64,000 nucleotides of DNA from assembly GCA_020861095.1 (NCBI GenBank), contig JAJBTC010000090.1, forward strand, positions 1 through 64,000. The letters run 5' to 3'. This DNA comes from Bacteroides sp. GTDB lineage: Bacteria; Bacteroidota; Bacteroidia; Bacteroidales; Bacteroidaceae. Both the position numbers and the translations under genes were made by a program. The notes under the pieces are model-generated. The model ran no database searches and was not told the origin of the DNA. It saw only the letters and a list, made by a program, of their open reading frames with translations. This document shows, in pieces, positions 21,607-30,516 of this stretch (the stretch's first letter is position 1; every line of letters starts with the position of its first letter).

Positions 21607-23055
21607 CTATAGTAGAGGAGAAAGCACACGCATCACAGATTCTATGGCTTTTTCCTGGAAAGGCCGCTTTTTCCAGGATTTCAGATAGAGCTGTGTACAT
21701 TCTCTCTGATCTTCCAGAAAGATCTCTTTCATCTGCAACGCAGTTTCCATATCATAGATAAAGGCATTCACTTCAAAATTATGCTCAAAACTGCGGAAAT
21801 CCAGGTTGGTGGATCCCACCGTAGAAAGCATATCATCCGACACCATTAATTTCGAATGCAGGAATCCTTTCCTGTATAGATAGACTTTCACACCGGCCCG
21901 CAGTATATCCGACAGATAGGAACAGGAAGCCCAGTGGGTAATGGTAGAATCTGCCCGTTCGGGAAGCATCAACCTGATATCTACACCGGATAGTGCCGCG
22001 TTCTGCATCGCTGTCAGGAAAGACTCAGTAGGCAAGAAATAAGGGGTCTGCATGAAAAAGTATTTCTTTGCCGACAGGAGGGCAATCTCCAGCCCCTGCA
22101 TAATTTCTTTCCAGGGTCCGATGGGCTGTGAAGTCACGATCTGGATCATTGAAGGTCCTACAGGCTCTATCCTGGGAAAATAGCAGGAAGCGGTAATAAG
22201 TGTACCGTCTACGAAATACCAGTCCATCAGGAAAGAGGTCTGAAGCCCGTGTACGGCTTTTCCTTCGATAAGCAAATGGGTATCCCGCCAGATCCCCCAG
22301 GACATACCCTTGACGTATCTCTCTGCCAGATTCATCCCTCCGACAAATCCGATACGTCCGTCGATCACTACTATTTTACGATGGTTGCGATAGTTTACAC
22401 TACTGGTGAAAAGCGGGAAACGCACTTTCAGGAAACTTCTGACCTCAATGCCGGCCTCCCGCATCTCCTCGTAGAAGTGATTGGGCACTTTCCAGCTCCC
22501 CACATCATCATACAGTACCCTGACCTCTATACCTTTACGGGCTTTTTCGAGCAAGGCATCTTTCACGATCCTGCCCACCGCGTCATCCTCAAAGATATAA
22601 TACTGCAAATGAATATGCGTCCGGGCCTTCCGGAGTTCCCGCAACAAAGATTGAAGCTTGGTATATCCGTTGGTATAGATCTCTACCCTGTTCCCTTCAA
22701 AAGGAAATGCCTGATTGGTCTTCCGGAAGAAGCGGATGAGCCTGTCGTAGTCTCCGGGCAGCGTACAGACATCCTGCGACACGTACTCAGCCAGTGGTTT
22801 CTTCAACAAACTACCATAACTCTTTTTCTCGATCAGGCGCACCCTGCGCTGGCTTCTGCCAAAAAAGAAGTAAAAAACAAGCCCGACAATAGGCAGGAAC
22901 ACCAGCACAAGTACCCATGCCATGGTCTTGACGGGGTTCCGGTTGTCGAGAATGACCACAACGATCGTACCTATGACAAGGCCAAAATAGACAAAGTCTA
23001 AGGCCCAGGAGGCAATTGTATCAGCGATAGAGGTCCAATCCAACATACAGTTCAT
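21607..23055 (-). CDS. cls: cardiolipin synthase (phospholipase D family)
   Basis: Two HKD motifs (NHRKIVVIDGRIGFVGGMN and HSKLMVSDDMLSTVGSTNLDFRSFEHNFE), N-terminal TM segments. Confidence 0.94.
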   Translation of the reverse strand: MNCMLDWTSIADTIASWALDFVYFGLVIGTIVVVILDNRNPVKTMAWVLVLVFLPIVGLVFYFFFGRSQRRVRLIEKKSYGSLLKKPLAEYVSQDVCTLPGDYDRLIRFFRKTNQAFPFEGNRVEIYTNGYTKLQSLLRELRKARTHIHLQYYIFEDDAVGRIVKDALLEKARKGIEVRVLYDDVGSWKVPNHFYEEMREAGIEVRSFLKVRFPLFTSSVNYRNHRKIVVIDGRIGFVGGMNLAERYVKGMSWGIWRDTHLLIEGKAVHGLQTSFLMDWYFVDGTLITASCYFPRIEPVGPSMIQIVTSQPIGPWKEIMQGLEIALLSAKKYFFMQTPYFLPTESFLTAMQNAALSGVDIRLMLPERADSTITHWASCSYLSDILRAGVKVYLYRKGFLHSKLMVSDDMLSTVGSTNLDFRSFEHNFEVNAFIYDMETALQMKEIFLEDQRECTQLYLKSWKKRPFQEKAIESVMRVLSPLL

Positions 23056-23091
23056 CCGGTTACAGTTAAAAACAAATGTAAACAAAATCCC

Positions 23092-23131
23092 ATAGTAAAC
23101 AAAAAATCCGGGGCATTTGATTGCCCCGGAT
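23092..23131 (-). terminator. rho-independent terminator of the outer membrane protein gene
   Basis: ATCCGGGGCA..TGCCCCGGAT 10-bp stem with T-run on the minus strand. Confidence 0.7.
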
Positions 23132-23184
23132 CTGTTCCGTTCTTACATTTACAGGTATATACAGACCCTATAGAAAGGATTGTA

Positions 23185-25989
23185 TTAAAAATTACGCGGA
23201 CCGGGACCTCCCGGCATTCCGGGTCCCCCCGGTCCTCTGCGGGGTCCCATACCCGCACCTTGAGGAGCACGTCCTCCCAACGTATTGAAACGATAGACAA
23301 AATGCACCATGCAGTAACTACCCAGGGTATTGTAGCGGGTATCACTCATCATGGTCTCCGTAATGGTACGGCTCAGATTGGTCTGGTGATGCAGGATATC
23401 ATATATCTTGAAACGGATGGTTCCGCGTTTGTTCTTCAGGAAGTTCTTGGAAAGTTGCGCGTTCCAGATCACCTCATTCTTTTTATAATCTCCGCTATAC
23501 CCCTGCATCAGGTGATAATTGACATCTGTAGAGAGATAGAGTTGCCAGGGAAGATTGATGTTGGTACTTGTTCCGAAATAATAATCAAACGTCTCACGGT
23601 TGCTATTCGCTTGTTTACTGTTGCGTGTCAGACTGTAATTGACCGAACCATTCAGGGAAACATCGAAGGCATCCGTACGGTAATTCGCTGTGAGTTTTTC
23701 GCCCAATCGCAGGTTGTGTGTGGTACTGAGTTGTGCGTCTTCGCCCTGGTTCACGCTGGTATAGCTGACCGCATCGCTGAAATTCGCGTTCAGGTTGGAA
23801 GAAAGTGTATATTTCTTATTCTTAAAAGGAGTATTGAACGAAAAGAACCCTCTCATGTTCCAGTTCCCATTCACATTCACTTTCCGGGAGATACGCCCTC
23901 CGGTGAGCGGATCATACGTCATCTGGTTGGCTACGGAGTTGAGTGTATTGGAATAGAAAAGATTTACCGCATAACTACGCATCGAATTCGGAACGAACTT
24001 ATTGTAGTACAACATCAGGCTGTTATTGAAAGAAGGTTTCAGGTTCGGATTACCGTACCGGATATTCAGTGGGTCGGTCTGATCTATGACCTCCTGCAAA
24101 TCTTCGATATTGGGCGCACTGCTACGGCCGCGATAGCGCAACATCAATGAATGCTGCTTATCAAACATGAAACGCATCATCAACTGAGGTGAAAAGTTCA
24201 ACACATTCTGACGAGGCAGATGTCTTTCTTTATTGGGACCGATCGTGGTTTTACTCAAAGAAGATTGCGGGGTCAGCCCCAGACCGGCGTTATACATGAG
24301 TTTCGGATGTATGCCTCTGACAGAAACCTCCGCCGTATGGGTATCATAAAAGTTCTCTACCCGCGAACTCAACGAATCGACATATAACTCCGGATGCAAG
24401 AGATAATCTACGGATAAATTATCATAGACAAGAGATTGAGCCAATTGGTTGCGGTGTGCGAATTCATAACGCAACTGAAGAAAATGATTTTTAAATACAG
24501 GCTCTGTATAAGAGGCGGAGACACTCCAGTTACGGCTGTCGCTGTTGCGGCTGGTATGCCGGTCGAGGATCAATAAACTATCTTCCTCAAAAAACTCAGT
24601 ATGGGAATAACTATCGCTCTCCGTGTCTGTGTCGCTGTACCCGAAATTTCCTCCCAGATGCAGATTACGTCCTTTGCTGTTCAGCTTGCGGAATACCTGA
24701 AGACGACCGTTGAAAGACAAATTATCACTCTTATTTCCCGAGTACGAATTCTTCTCATTGACCAGATCATAAGTATTATTCAGTGTTTCCGACCAGGATT
24801 CAGTGCGGGAATTCGTATGAGAGTAACTACCTCCCGGACGGAAGATAATGGTAGTCATCGTATCCGGTCGCCATTCAAAACGCAGATCAAAACGCATATC
24901 GTGCCGCCTGCGCTGGGAGATGCTGTTACTGTTCCCATACGATGATTCTTCTCCCAGAAACGTCTCGGTAGAACTTTCCATACGGGCATCATGGTCGGAG
25001 TAGCCATATTGCACATTCCCTCCATACTGCAATTTATCGGTATTTTTGGCAAAGTTGACTCCCAGCGAATGTGTATTTGTAATTCCGGAACCTGAACCTC
25101 CGCTGCTCATTCCCTGACCCGCATCTCCAAATTCGGAGAACCCTTTGTTGTTGGTGTTATTGGAGGATCCGATCACAGAGAAACTGGTATCGTCCTTGAA
25201 GCGGCTCACCATGACTCCGGCCTCATAGCGATCGTCTGTTCCATACCCCCCTATCAGGTTACCGATCCATCCCTGCTTCATCCCTTTCTTGACCGTGAGG
25301 TCCAGCACGGTTTCTTCTTCTCCATCATCGATCCCTGTGATACGGGCCATATCACTCTTTTTGTCGTATGCTTTTACCTTTTCTACCATACTTACAGGTA
25401 AATTCTTCATGGAAACATTCGGGTCATCGGAAAAAAACTCTTTTCCGTCTACCATGATCTTGGTGATCTCTTTTCCGTTGTGAGTGATCTTTCCTTCACT
25501 GGATACTTCAATGCCGGGCAATTTCTTCACCAGATCTTCCAGCATAGCACCTTCTGCCACCCGGTAGGCCGAAGCGGAATATTCGGTAGTATCTGCTCTC
25601 ACCACCACCGGAGGGGCTTCCGCCACCACCACAGCTTCCTGAAGCATGATCGCGTCTGTTTCCAGGGCCACTGTTCCTATGTGGAAAGAGGTACGATTGG
25701 AAGAAAGTTGTACCGGCACCTCTTTGTTGCGAAAGCCCATATAGGAAACACGCATTACGTATTGTCCTGCCGCGACTTTAGGAAGACTGAAACTACCATT
25801 TCTCAAGGTAGCGATCCCGGCAGCAAAGGTACTGTCAGGCAGGGAAAGTAATTGCACCGTAGCCTGTTCGACAGGTTCTCTTGTGTCTGCTTCTATGACG
25901 ATACCGCTTACAGTAATATTTTTGTTTTGTGCAAAAGTACAGACAGTAGTACTGAGCAAAAGCACTACTCCGGTAATCATTTTCTTCAT
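23185..25989 (-). CDS. outer membrane beta-barrel protein with N-terminal carboxypeptidase-regulatory-like domain (TonB-dependent receptor-like)
   Basis: Signal peptide, VSGIVIEADTREPVEQATVQLL CarboxypepD_reg-like segment, plug region, beta-barrel, Gly/Pro-rich tail. Confidence 0.85.
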   Translation of the reverse strand: MKKMITGVVLLLSTTVCTFAQNKNITVSGIVIEADTREPVEQATVQLLSLPDSTFAAGIATLRNGSFSLPKVAAGQYVMRVSYMGFRNKEVPVQLSSNRTSFHIGTVALETDAIMLQEAVVVAEAPPVVVRADTTEYSASAYRVAEGAMLEDLVKKLPGIEVSSEGKITHNGKEITKIMVDGKEFFSDDPNVSMKNLPVSMVEKVKAYDKKSDMARITGIDDGEEETVLDLTVKKGMKQGWIGNLIGGYGTDDRYEAGVMVSRFKDDTSFSVIGSSNNTNNKGFSEFGDAGQGMSSGGSGSGITNTHSLGVNFAKNTDKLQYGGNVQYGYSDHDARMESSTETFLGEESSYGNSNSISQRRRHDMRFDLRFEWRPDTMTTIIFRPGGSYSHTNSRTESWSETLNNTYDLVNEKNSYSGNKSDNLSFNGRLQVFRKLNSKGRNLHLGGNFGYSDTDTESDSYSHTEFFEEDSLLILDRHTSRNSDSRNWSVSASYTEPVFKNHFLQLRYEFAHRNQLAQSLVYDNLSVDYLLHPELYVDSLSSRVENFYDTHTAEVSVRGIHPKLMYNAGLGLTPQSSLSKTTIGPNKERHLPRQNVLNFSPQLMMRFMFDKQHSLMLRYRGRSSAPNIEDLQEVIDQTDPLNIRYGNPNLKPSFNNSLMLYYNKFVPNSMRSYAVNLFYSNTLNSVANQMTYDPLTGGRISRKVNVNGNWNMRGFFSFNTPFKNKKYTLSSNLNANFSDAVSYTSVNQGEDAQLSTTHNLRLGEKLTANYRTDAFDVSLNGSVNYSLTRNSKQANSNRETFDYYFGTSTNINLPWQLYLSTDVNYHLMQGYSGDYKKNEVIWNAQLSKNFLKNKRGTIRFKIYDILHHQTNLSRTITETMMSDTRYNTLGSYCMVHFVYRFNTLGGRAPQGAGMGPRRGPGGPGMPGGPGPRNF

Positions 25990-26060
25990 TTATCTGTGGT
26001 TGTTGGTAAACAGTTGACTTTTTGACGTGTTTCGGACCAAAAGGTTTAATGAAAAGTAGC

Positions 26061-26465
26061 TTATCTTTTAAAAAATTTATCAACGGATGCTTTTTTCAGC
26101 CCATATTCCAGACATAGTATATTGAGAACCAGAAAAATCAGGAAGGAAGAAGAATCTACGGATTGCAGGTCTCCTATCGCTACCCGATAGATCATACCAC
26201 CAAAAATATAAAAAAAGGTAAGGAACACAGCATTGCGTGTGGCATTGGAACGGATCTGTTCGGTCTCCGGAGATTCCTCTTTGCTGAGAGCAAACAGGAT
26301 CATCAGCGCGCCGGCTATCATCAGTAGTTTGGTAGCCTCTTTGACAAACAATAAATTAGAATCTGTTACTTTGCCCAGAAGAGCAGCGACGAACGGGACA
26401 AACAGAGCGAAGGCCATCACAACATATCCGATGATCCGGCTAAAAGGTGGTAACAAAGCTTTCAT
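26061..26465 (-). CDS. hypothetical membrane protein, about 4 TM segments
   Basis: Intact ORF with strongly hydrophobic segments. Confidence 0.65.
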   Translation of the reverse strand: MKALLPPFSRIIGYVVMAFALFVPFVAALLGKVTDSNLLFVKEATKLLMIAGALMILFALSKEESPETEQIRSNATRNAVFLTFFYIFGGMIYRVAIGDLQSVDSSSFLIFLVLNILCLEYGLKKASVDKFFKR

Positions 26466-26570
26466 ATCAAATCAGGTTTTTATCGGACAAAGTTAACTCT
26501 TTCGGTCCAAAAGCCTGTATGGAGGTATTACTTTTTAAACCCTTAGCTTTCAATTTACACATCGAACCTC

Positions 26571-26578
26571 TATCTTTG
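26571..26578 (+). promoter_or_regulatory. Bacteroides-type -7 box (TATCTTTG) upstream of aroB
   Basis: TTTC-N19-TATCTTTG, near-consensus. Confidence 0.45.
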
Positions 26579-26604
26579 CACCACAATATGATCCCGTCTT
26601 TGAT

Positions 26605-27666
26605 ATGAATAAACAAGAAATTATACTCTCTTCCGATCTCCGGGAAAGTATGGAAAAAGCCATAGCCGGTTGTACGTATGATAAACTTTTCATCCTGACC
26701 GACACACATACCCGACAGTTTTGTATGCCTGTTCTGTCTCAATGGCCGTATCTTCCGGAAGCCACAGAGATCACCATCGGCGCGGGAGATGTACATAAAG
26801 AATTAGACACTCTGGCTTTCGTTTGGCAGGTACTGAGCGAGAAAGGGGCCACCCGGCACTCTCTGTTGATCAATCTGGGAGGTGGTATGGTTACCGATCT
26901 GGGAGGTTTTGCCGCTGCCACCTTTAAACGGGGCATTGCTTACATCAATATACCAACTACTCTGCTGGCTATGGTAGACGCTTCCGTGGGAGGCAAAACC
27001 GGGATCAATTTCAATGGACTGAAAAATGAGGTAGGTGCCTTCTGCCCTGCTTCCAGCGTACTGATAGATACCAACTTCCTGCGTACCCTGGATCGGGAGA
27101 ACTTCGTTTCGGGATATGCGGAAATGCTGAAACACGGACTGATCAGTGAACCCGGACATTGGGAAGAACTTCTTGCTTTCGATATGGAACAGGTAAATTA
27201 TGAAAGACTGAAAACACTGGTGGGAAAATCGGTCCGGATCAAAGAAGATATCGTGCGGCAAGACCCATACGAACGTGGCATACGCAAAGCATTGAATCTC
27301 GGACATACCATCGGGCATGCTTTCGAAAGTCTGGTATTGGAAGAAAACCGTCCGGTATTGCACGGCTACGCGGTGGCCTGGGGAATGGTCTGCGAACTCT
27401 ATCTCTCTGTAGTGAAAGCAGGTTTCCCACAGGAGAAAATGCGCCGCACCAATCAGTTTATCCGGGAAAATTACGGAAGTTTCCTGTTTGACTGCAAACA
27501 GTACGACCGTTTGTACGAACGCATGCTGCATGATAAAAAGAACACCGCGGGTATCATAAACTTTACTTTACTCAATGATATAGGAGAGATCGCTATTGAT
27601 CAGACAGCAGATAAAGAGCTGATCTTTGAGACACTTGACTTCTACCGTGAATGTATGGGAATATGA
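26605..27666 (+). CDS. aroB: 3-dehydroquinate synthase
   Basis: NLGGGMVTDLGGFAAATFKRGIAYINIPTTLLAMVDASVGGKTGINF; LNLGHTIGHAFE. Confidence 0.97.
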   Translation: MNKQEIILSSDLRESMEKAIAGCTYDKLFILTDTHTRQFCMPVLSQWPYLPEATEITIGAGDVHKELDTLAFVWQVLSEKGATRHSLLINLGGGMVTDLGGFAAATFKRGIAYINIPTTLLAMVDASVGGKTGINFNGLKNEVGAFCPASSVLIDTNFLRTLDRENFVSGYAEMLKHGLISEPGHWEELLAFDMEQVNYERLKTLVGKSVRIKEDIVRQDPYERGIRKALNLGHTIGHAFESLVLEENRPVLHGYAVAWGMVCELYLSVVKAGFPQEKMRRTNQFIRENYGSFLFDCKQYDRLYERMLHDKKNTAGIINFTLLNDIGEIAIDQTADKELIFETLDFYRECMGI

Positions 27667-27702
27667 TGTTGAAAAGTTCTTTATAAGAAAAGACCGCTTT
27701 TC

Positions 27703-27733
27703 TTTGGAAATCCAAAATAAAAACGTATTTTTG
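27703..27733 (+). promoter_or_regulatory. Bacteroides-type promoter for tRNA-Pro
   Basis: TTTG (27703-27706) - N19 - TATTTTTG (27726-27733), consensus match. Confidence 0.65.
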
Positions 27734-27744
27734 CAGCCGCAATT

Positions 27745-27818
27745 CGGGATGTAGCTCAGCCCGGTAGAGTGCTCGTCTGGGGGGCGAGTGGTCGCAGGTT
27801 CAAATCCTGTCATCCCGA
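27745..27818 (+). tRNA. tRNA-Pro (anticodon GGG)
   Basis: CGGGATG acceptor pairs with CATCCCG; CTCGT/GCGAG anticodon stem with loop CTGGGGG; GCAGG TTCAAAT CCTGT T-arm; CCA not encoded. Confidence 0.93.
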
Positions 27819-27826
27819 CAGAAAAG

Positions 27827-27861
27827 AAAAAGGGGGTGTCCAATGAGGACAGTCCCTTTTT
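27827..27861 (+). terminator. hairpin terminator/attenuator between tRNA-Pro and aroA
   Basis: AAAAAGGG..TGTCC AATGA GGACA..CCCTTTTT. Confidence 0.6.
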
Positions 27862-27891
27862 CATATACTCACATGATATACCCCGTTCGAG

Positions 27892-29121
27892 ATGGCACGC
27901 TACACACTTTCCATACCTACCCAACTGCAGGCTGCGATCCAGCTTCCGGCTTCCAAAAGCATCAGCAACCGGGCATTGATCATCCATGCACTGGCTCGTT
28001 CCACACAGGTGCTGTCCAATCTGTCCGATTGTGACGATACCCGGGTGATGATAAATGCGTTGAAGCACCTGGAAGATGTCATAGATATCGGCGCTGCTGG
28101 CACATCCATGCGATTTCTTACAGCCTATCTGAGTGTAGCCGAAGGTACCCATACGATTACTGGCAGCGAACGCATGCAGCAACGCCCCATACAGGTACTG
28201 GTAGATGCACTGCGCATACTGGGAGCAGATATCTCTTATAAAAGAAAGGAAGGGTATCCCCCTCTGCTCATCCGGGGAACATCACTTAAAGGAGGTAAGG
28301 TATCGCTTCGGGGAAATGTTAGTTCGCAATATATCTCCGCTTTGTTGATGATAGGGCCGGTACTTCCCGAAGGGTTATCGCTGCAACTGACCGGAGACAT
28401 TATATCCCGCCCTTATATTGAACTTACCCTGCAACTGATGCGCGATTTTGATGCCCGGGCCGAATGGATTTCCGGACAGGAGATCCGTGTATGGGCCCAA
28501 CCGTACCGGGGTCGTTCTTTTCTGGTAGAGAGCGATTGGAGCGCTGCTTCTTACTGGTATCAACTGGCTGCCCTTGCGGAAAAGGCTGCCTTCGATCTGG
28601 ACGGCTTGTTTGCCAACAGTTATCAGGGAGACAGCCGGGGTGCGGAGGTGTTCTCAAAATTAGGAATAGAAACCGTATTCACCGAAAAAGGAGTTTCCAT
28701 ATATAAGAAAGAGAATGCTGTCACCTATCTGGAAGAAGACTTTATAGACATACCCGATCTGGCACAAACCTTGGTAGTCACCTGCGCTTTGCTGGGTGTT
28801 CATTTCCGTTTCACGGGTCTTCAGACACTCCGGATCAAAGAGACCGATCGCATCCATGCGTTAGTTACAGAGATGCGCAAGCTGGGATATGTACTCAAAG
28901 ATGAGCACGATTCTGTCCTGATGTGGGACGGCGAACGTTGTGAACCGGAAGCAGTTCCGGTCATCAGTACCTATGAAGACCACCGCATGGCTATGGCCTT
29001 TGCCCCGGCAGCCCTGAAGTTTCCGCAGATGAGGATAGCAGATCCTCAGGTAGTAACCAAATCTTATCCCGGCTATTGGGAAGACCTGAAAAAGGCCGGT
29101 GTCCGGATCGATAATCAATAA
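27892..29121 (+). CDS. aroA: 3-phosphoshikimate 1-carboxyvinyltransferase (EPSP synthase)
   Basis: LPASKSISNRALIIHAL; DIGAAGTSMRFLTAYL; IKETDRI; YEDHRMAMAFAPAAL. Confidence 0.95.
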   Translation: MARYTLSIPTQLQAAIQLPASKSISNRALIIHALARSTQVLSNLSDCDDTRVMINALKHLEDVIDIGAAGTSMRFLTAYLSVAEGTHTITGSERMQQRPIQVLVDALRILGADISYKRKEGYPPLLIRGTSLKGGKVSLRGNVSSQYISALLMIGPVLPEGLSLQLTGDIISRPYIELTLQLMRDFDARAEWISGQEIRVWAQPYRGRSFLVESDWSAASYWYQLAALAEKAAFDLDGLFANSYQGDSRGAEVFSKLGIETVFTEKGVSIYKKENAVTYLEEDFIDIPDLAQTLVVTCALLGVHFRFTGLQTLRIKETDRIHALVTEMRKLGYVLKDEHDSVLMWDGERCEPEAVPVISTYEDHRMAMAFAPAALKFPQMRIADPQVVTKSYPGYWEDLKKAGVRIDNQ

Positions 29122-29155
29122 TTCGTTCCATCCGTACATTCCTCCACTTCCTGTA

Positions 29156-29176
29156 GAGACGTACGGCGTGCGTCTG
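29156..29176. repeat. partial copy of the GAGACGCA palindrome (family member F)
   Basis: GAGACGTACGGCGTGCGTCTG preceded by CCTGTA as in other copies. Confidence 0.6.
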
Positions 29177-29258
29177 CGCGGGATACGTCACACACAGGAA
29201 TCCGGGATTTATTTTTTGTTTATGTAGCAAACAGCCTGGTTACAGATATATACGAAAG

Positions 29259-29312
29259 AGGCTGTCTCACAATAGATTCTAATAAAGTAAAATCTATATG
29301 GAGACAGCTCCT
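29259..29312. terminator. hairpin between convergent aroA and lipoprotein gene
   Basis: GAGGCTGTCTCAC-AATAGATT..AATCTATATGGAGACAGCTCCTTT inverted repeat. Confidence 0.45.
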
Positions 29313-29343
29313 TTCTTATATTAAAAGAGTTACAAGGTCCTGT

Positions 29344-30477
29344 TTATTTCTTACGGGCAACCAATAAGTTGGATTCACGAGAATAGCCGATGCGGAAATT
29401 CAACGGCTTCGGATTGCCATTCTGATAGGCTTCACGCAGTTCCGGTTGGGCATGTTCATAAAACAAGGGGATCGGCTTGGTAAAGGCTCCGTACAGACTG
29501 ATATTCCACAGGTTGGGATCATACTTAGGCAACGGTATACCTGAGTCGTCCTGCATCACTGCCGAAGAATGCGCATGGATCGCGTCCCGTATTCCCGAGA
29601 AGTGATTGTGATGCATCAGGTAAGAAGCAGATTTTATAAAGGTTGCTGTATGGGCGGGTTCCAATTTATTCAGGTAGGCTTTCAGACCTTCGTTTGTAGG
29701 AAAGCCTGCGTTACTGAGATCGGTAGACAGATAATACAATGTCTGCAAACGATCTGTGCCAGGTTTGAAATATTTAATCTCTACCATGTGTGTACGACGG
29801 TTGATGGGTGTACCGTCTTCATTTTCATACACGATCTCCCCTGCCGTAGTCAACCGGCAATTGCGTGCATCCACGATCTCTCTGCCCGAACGTACCAGCA
29901 ACAGAGAAATGATAGGCAATGTACCATCAATGGTGTCATTGGTAAGCTCTACACGCATGTCCTTCGTACGGAAAAAACTCCAGTTCAGAATACTGGAAAC
30001 GGCATCCTGATAAAGTTTGTAAGTGCCATGGGAAGGATCTTTCACACGTACGGGTGTACCTGCGGGCTCCAGACCGATGAGGAAATAGGTATCCATCCCG
30101 GGAAAGAAGGTATTGGAAAAAAGGAAATCGGGCCCTCCGAACGGATAGAAAAGTGTAGTACATCTTTTATTTATATCATCCAGCTCATTCTCAGAAAAAG
30201 AAGCTACCTCCGGAGCCATCTGCTGGTAGGTATTCCAGATCTGATCCATGTTTCTGGAGTGGTTCTGCCAATCGGCCTTCTGAGTGATCTCATACAATCC
30301 ACTACTTTCGCTCACCGGCATTCCCGCGACAAAACGGGCGGCATCTGTCAGTTCGGTATTGGCTACCGGACGGTTCTGTACGACCGGTATAGTCTCTTCG
30401 GATATGGAATCTGCCGAAGCGATCAGTGCATCTACCGCAGGACTTTCGGTGGTACTTTTCTGGCTACAGGCTGTCAT
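29344..30477 (-). CDS. conserved hypothetical lipoprotein; open ORF lacks the likely start, which is separated by a 1-nt shift in an A7 run
   Basis: Upstream ATG (30527-30525) plus one extra A gives MTTKKNYVAWAVALFVGMTACSQKST, a lipoprotein signal peptide. Confidence 0.7.
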   Translation of the reverse strand: MTACSQKSTTESPAVDALIASADSISEETIPVVQNRPVANTELTDAARFVAGMPVSESSGLYEITQKADWQNHSRNMDQIWNTYQQMAPEVASFSENELDDINKRCTTLFYPFGGPDFLFSNTFFPGMDTYFLIGLEPAGTPVRVKDPSHGTYKLYQDAVSSILNWSFFRTKDMRVELTNDTIDGTLPIISLLLVRSGREIVDARNCRLTTAGEIVYENEDGTPINRRTHMVEIKYFKPGTDRLQTLYYLSTDLSNAGFPTNEGLKAYLNKLEPAHTATFIKSASYLMHHNHFSGIRDAIHAHSSAVMQDDSGIPLPKYDPNLWNISLYGAFTKPIPLFYEHAQPELREAYQNGNPKPLNFRIGYSRESNLLVARKK

Positions 30478-30516
30478 TCCTACAAACAGGGCTACTGCCC
30501 ATGCTACATAGTTTTT

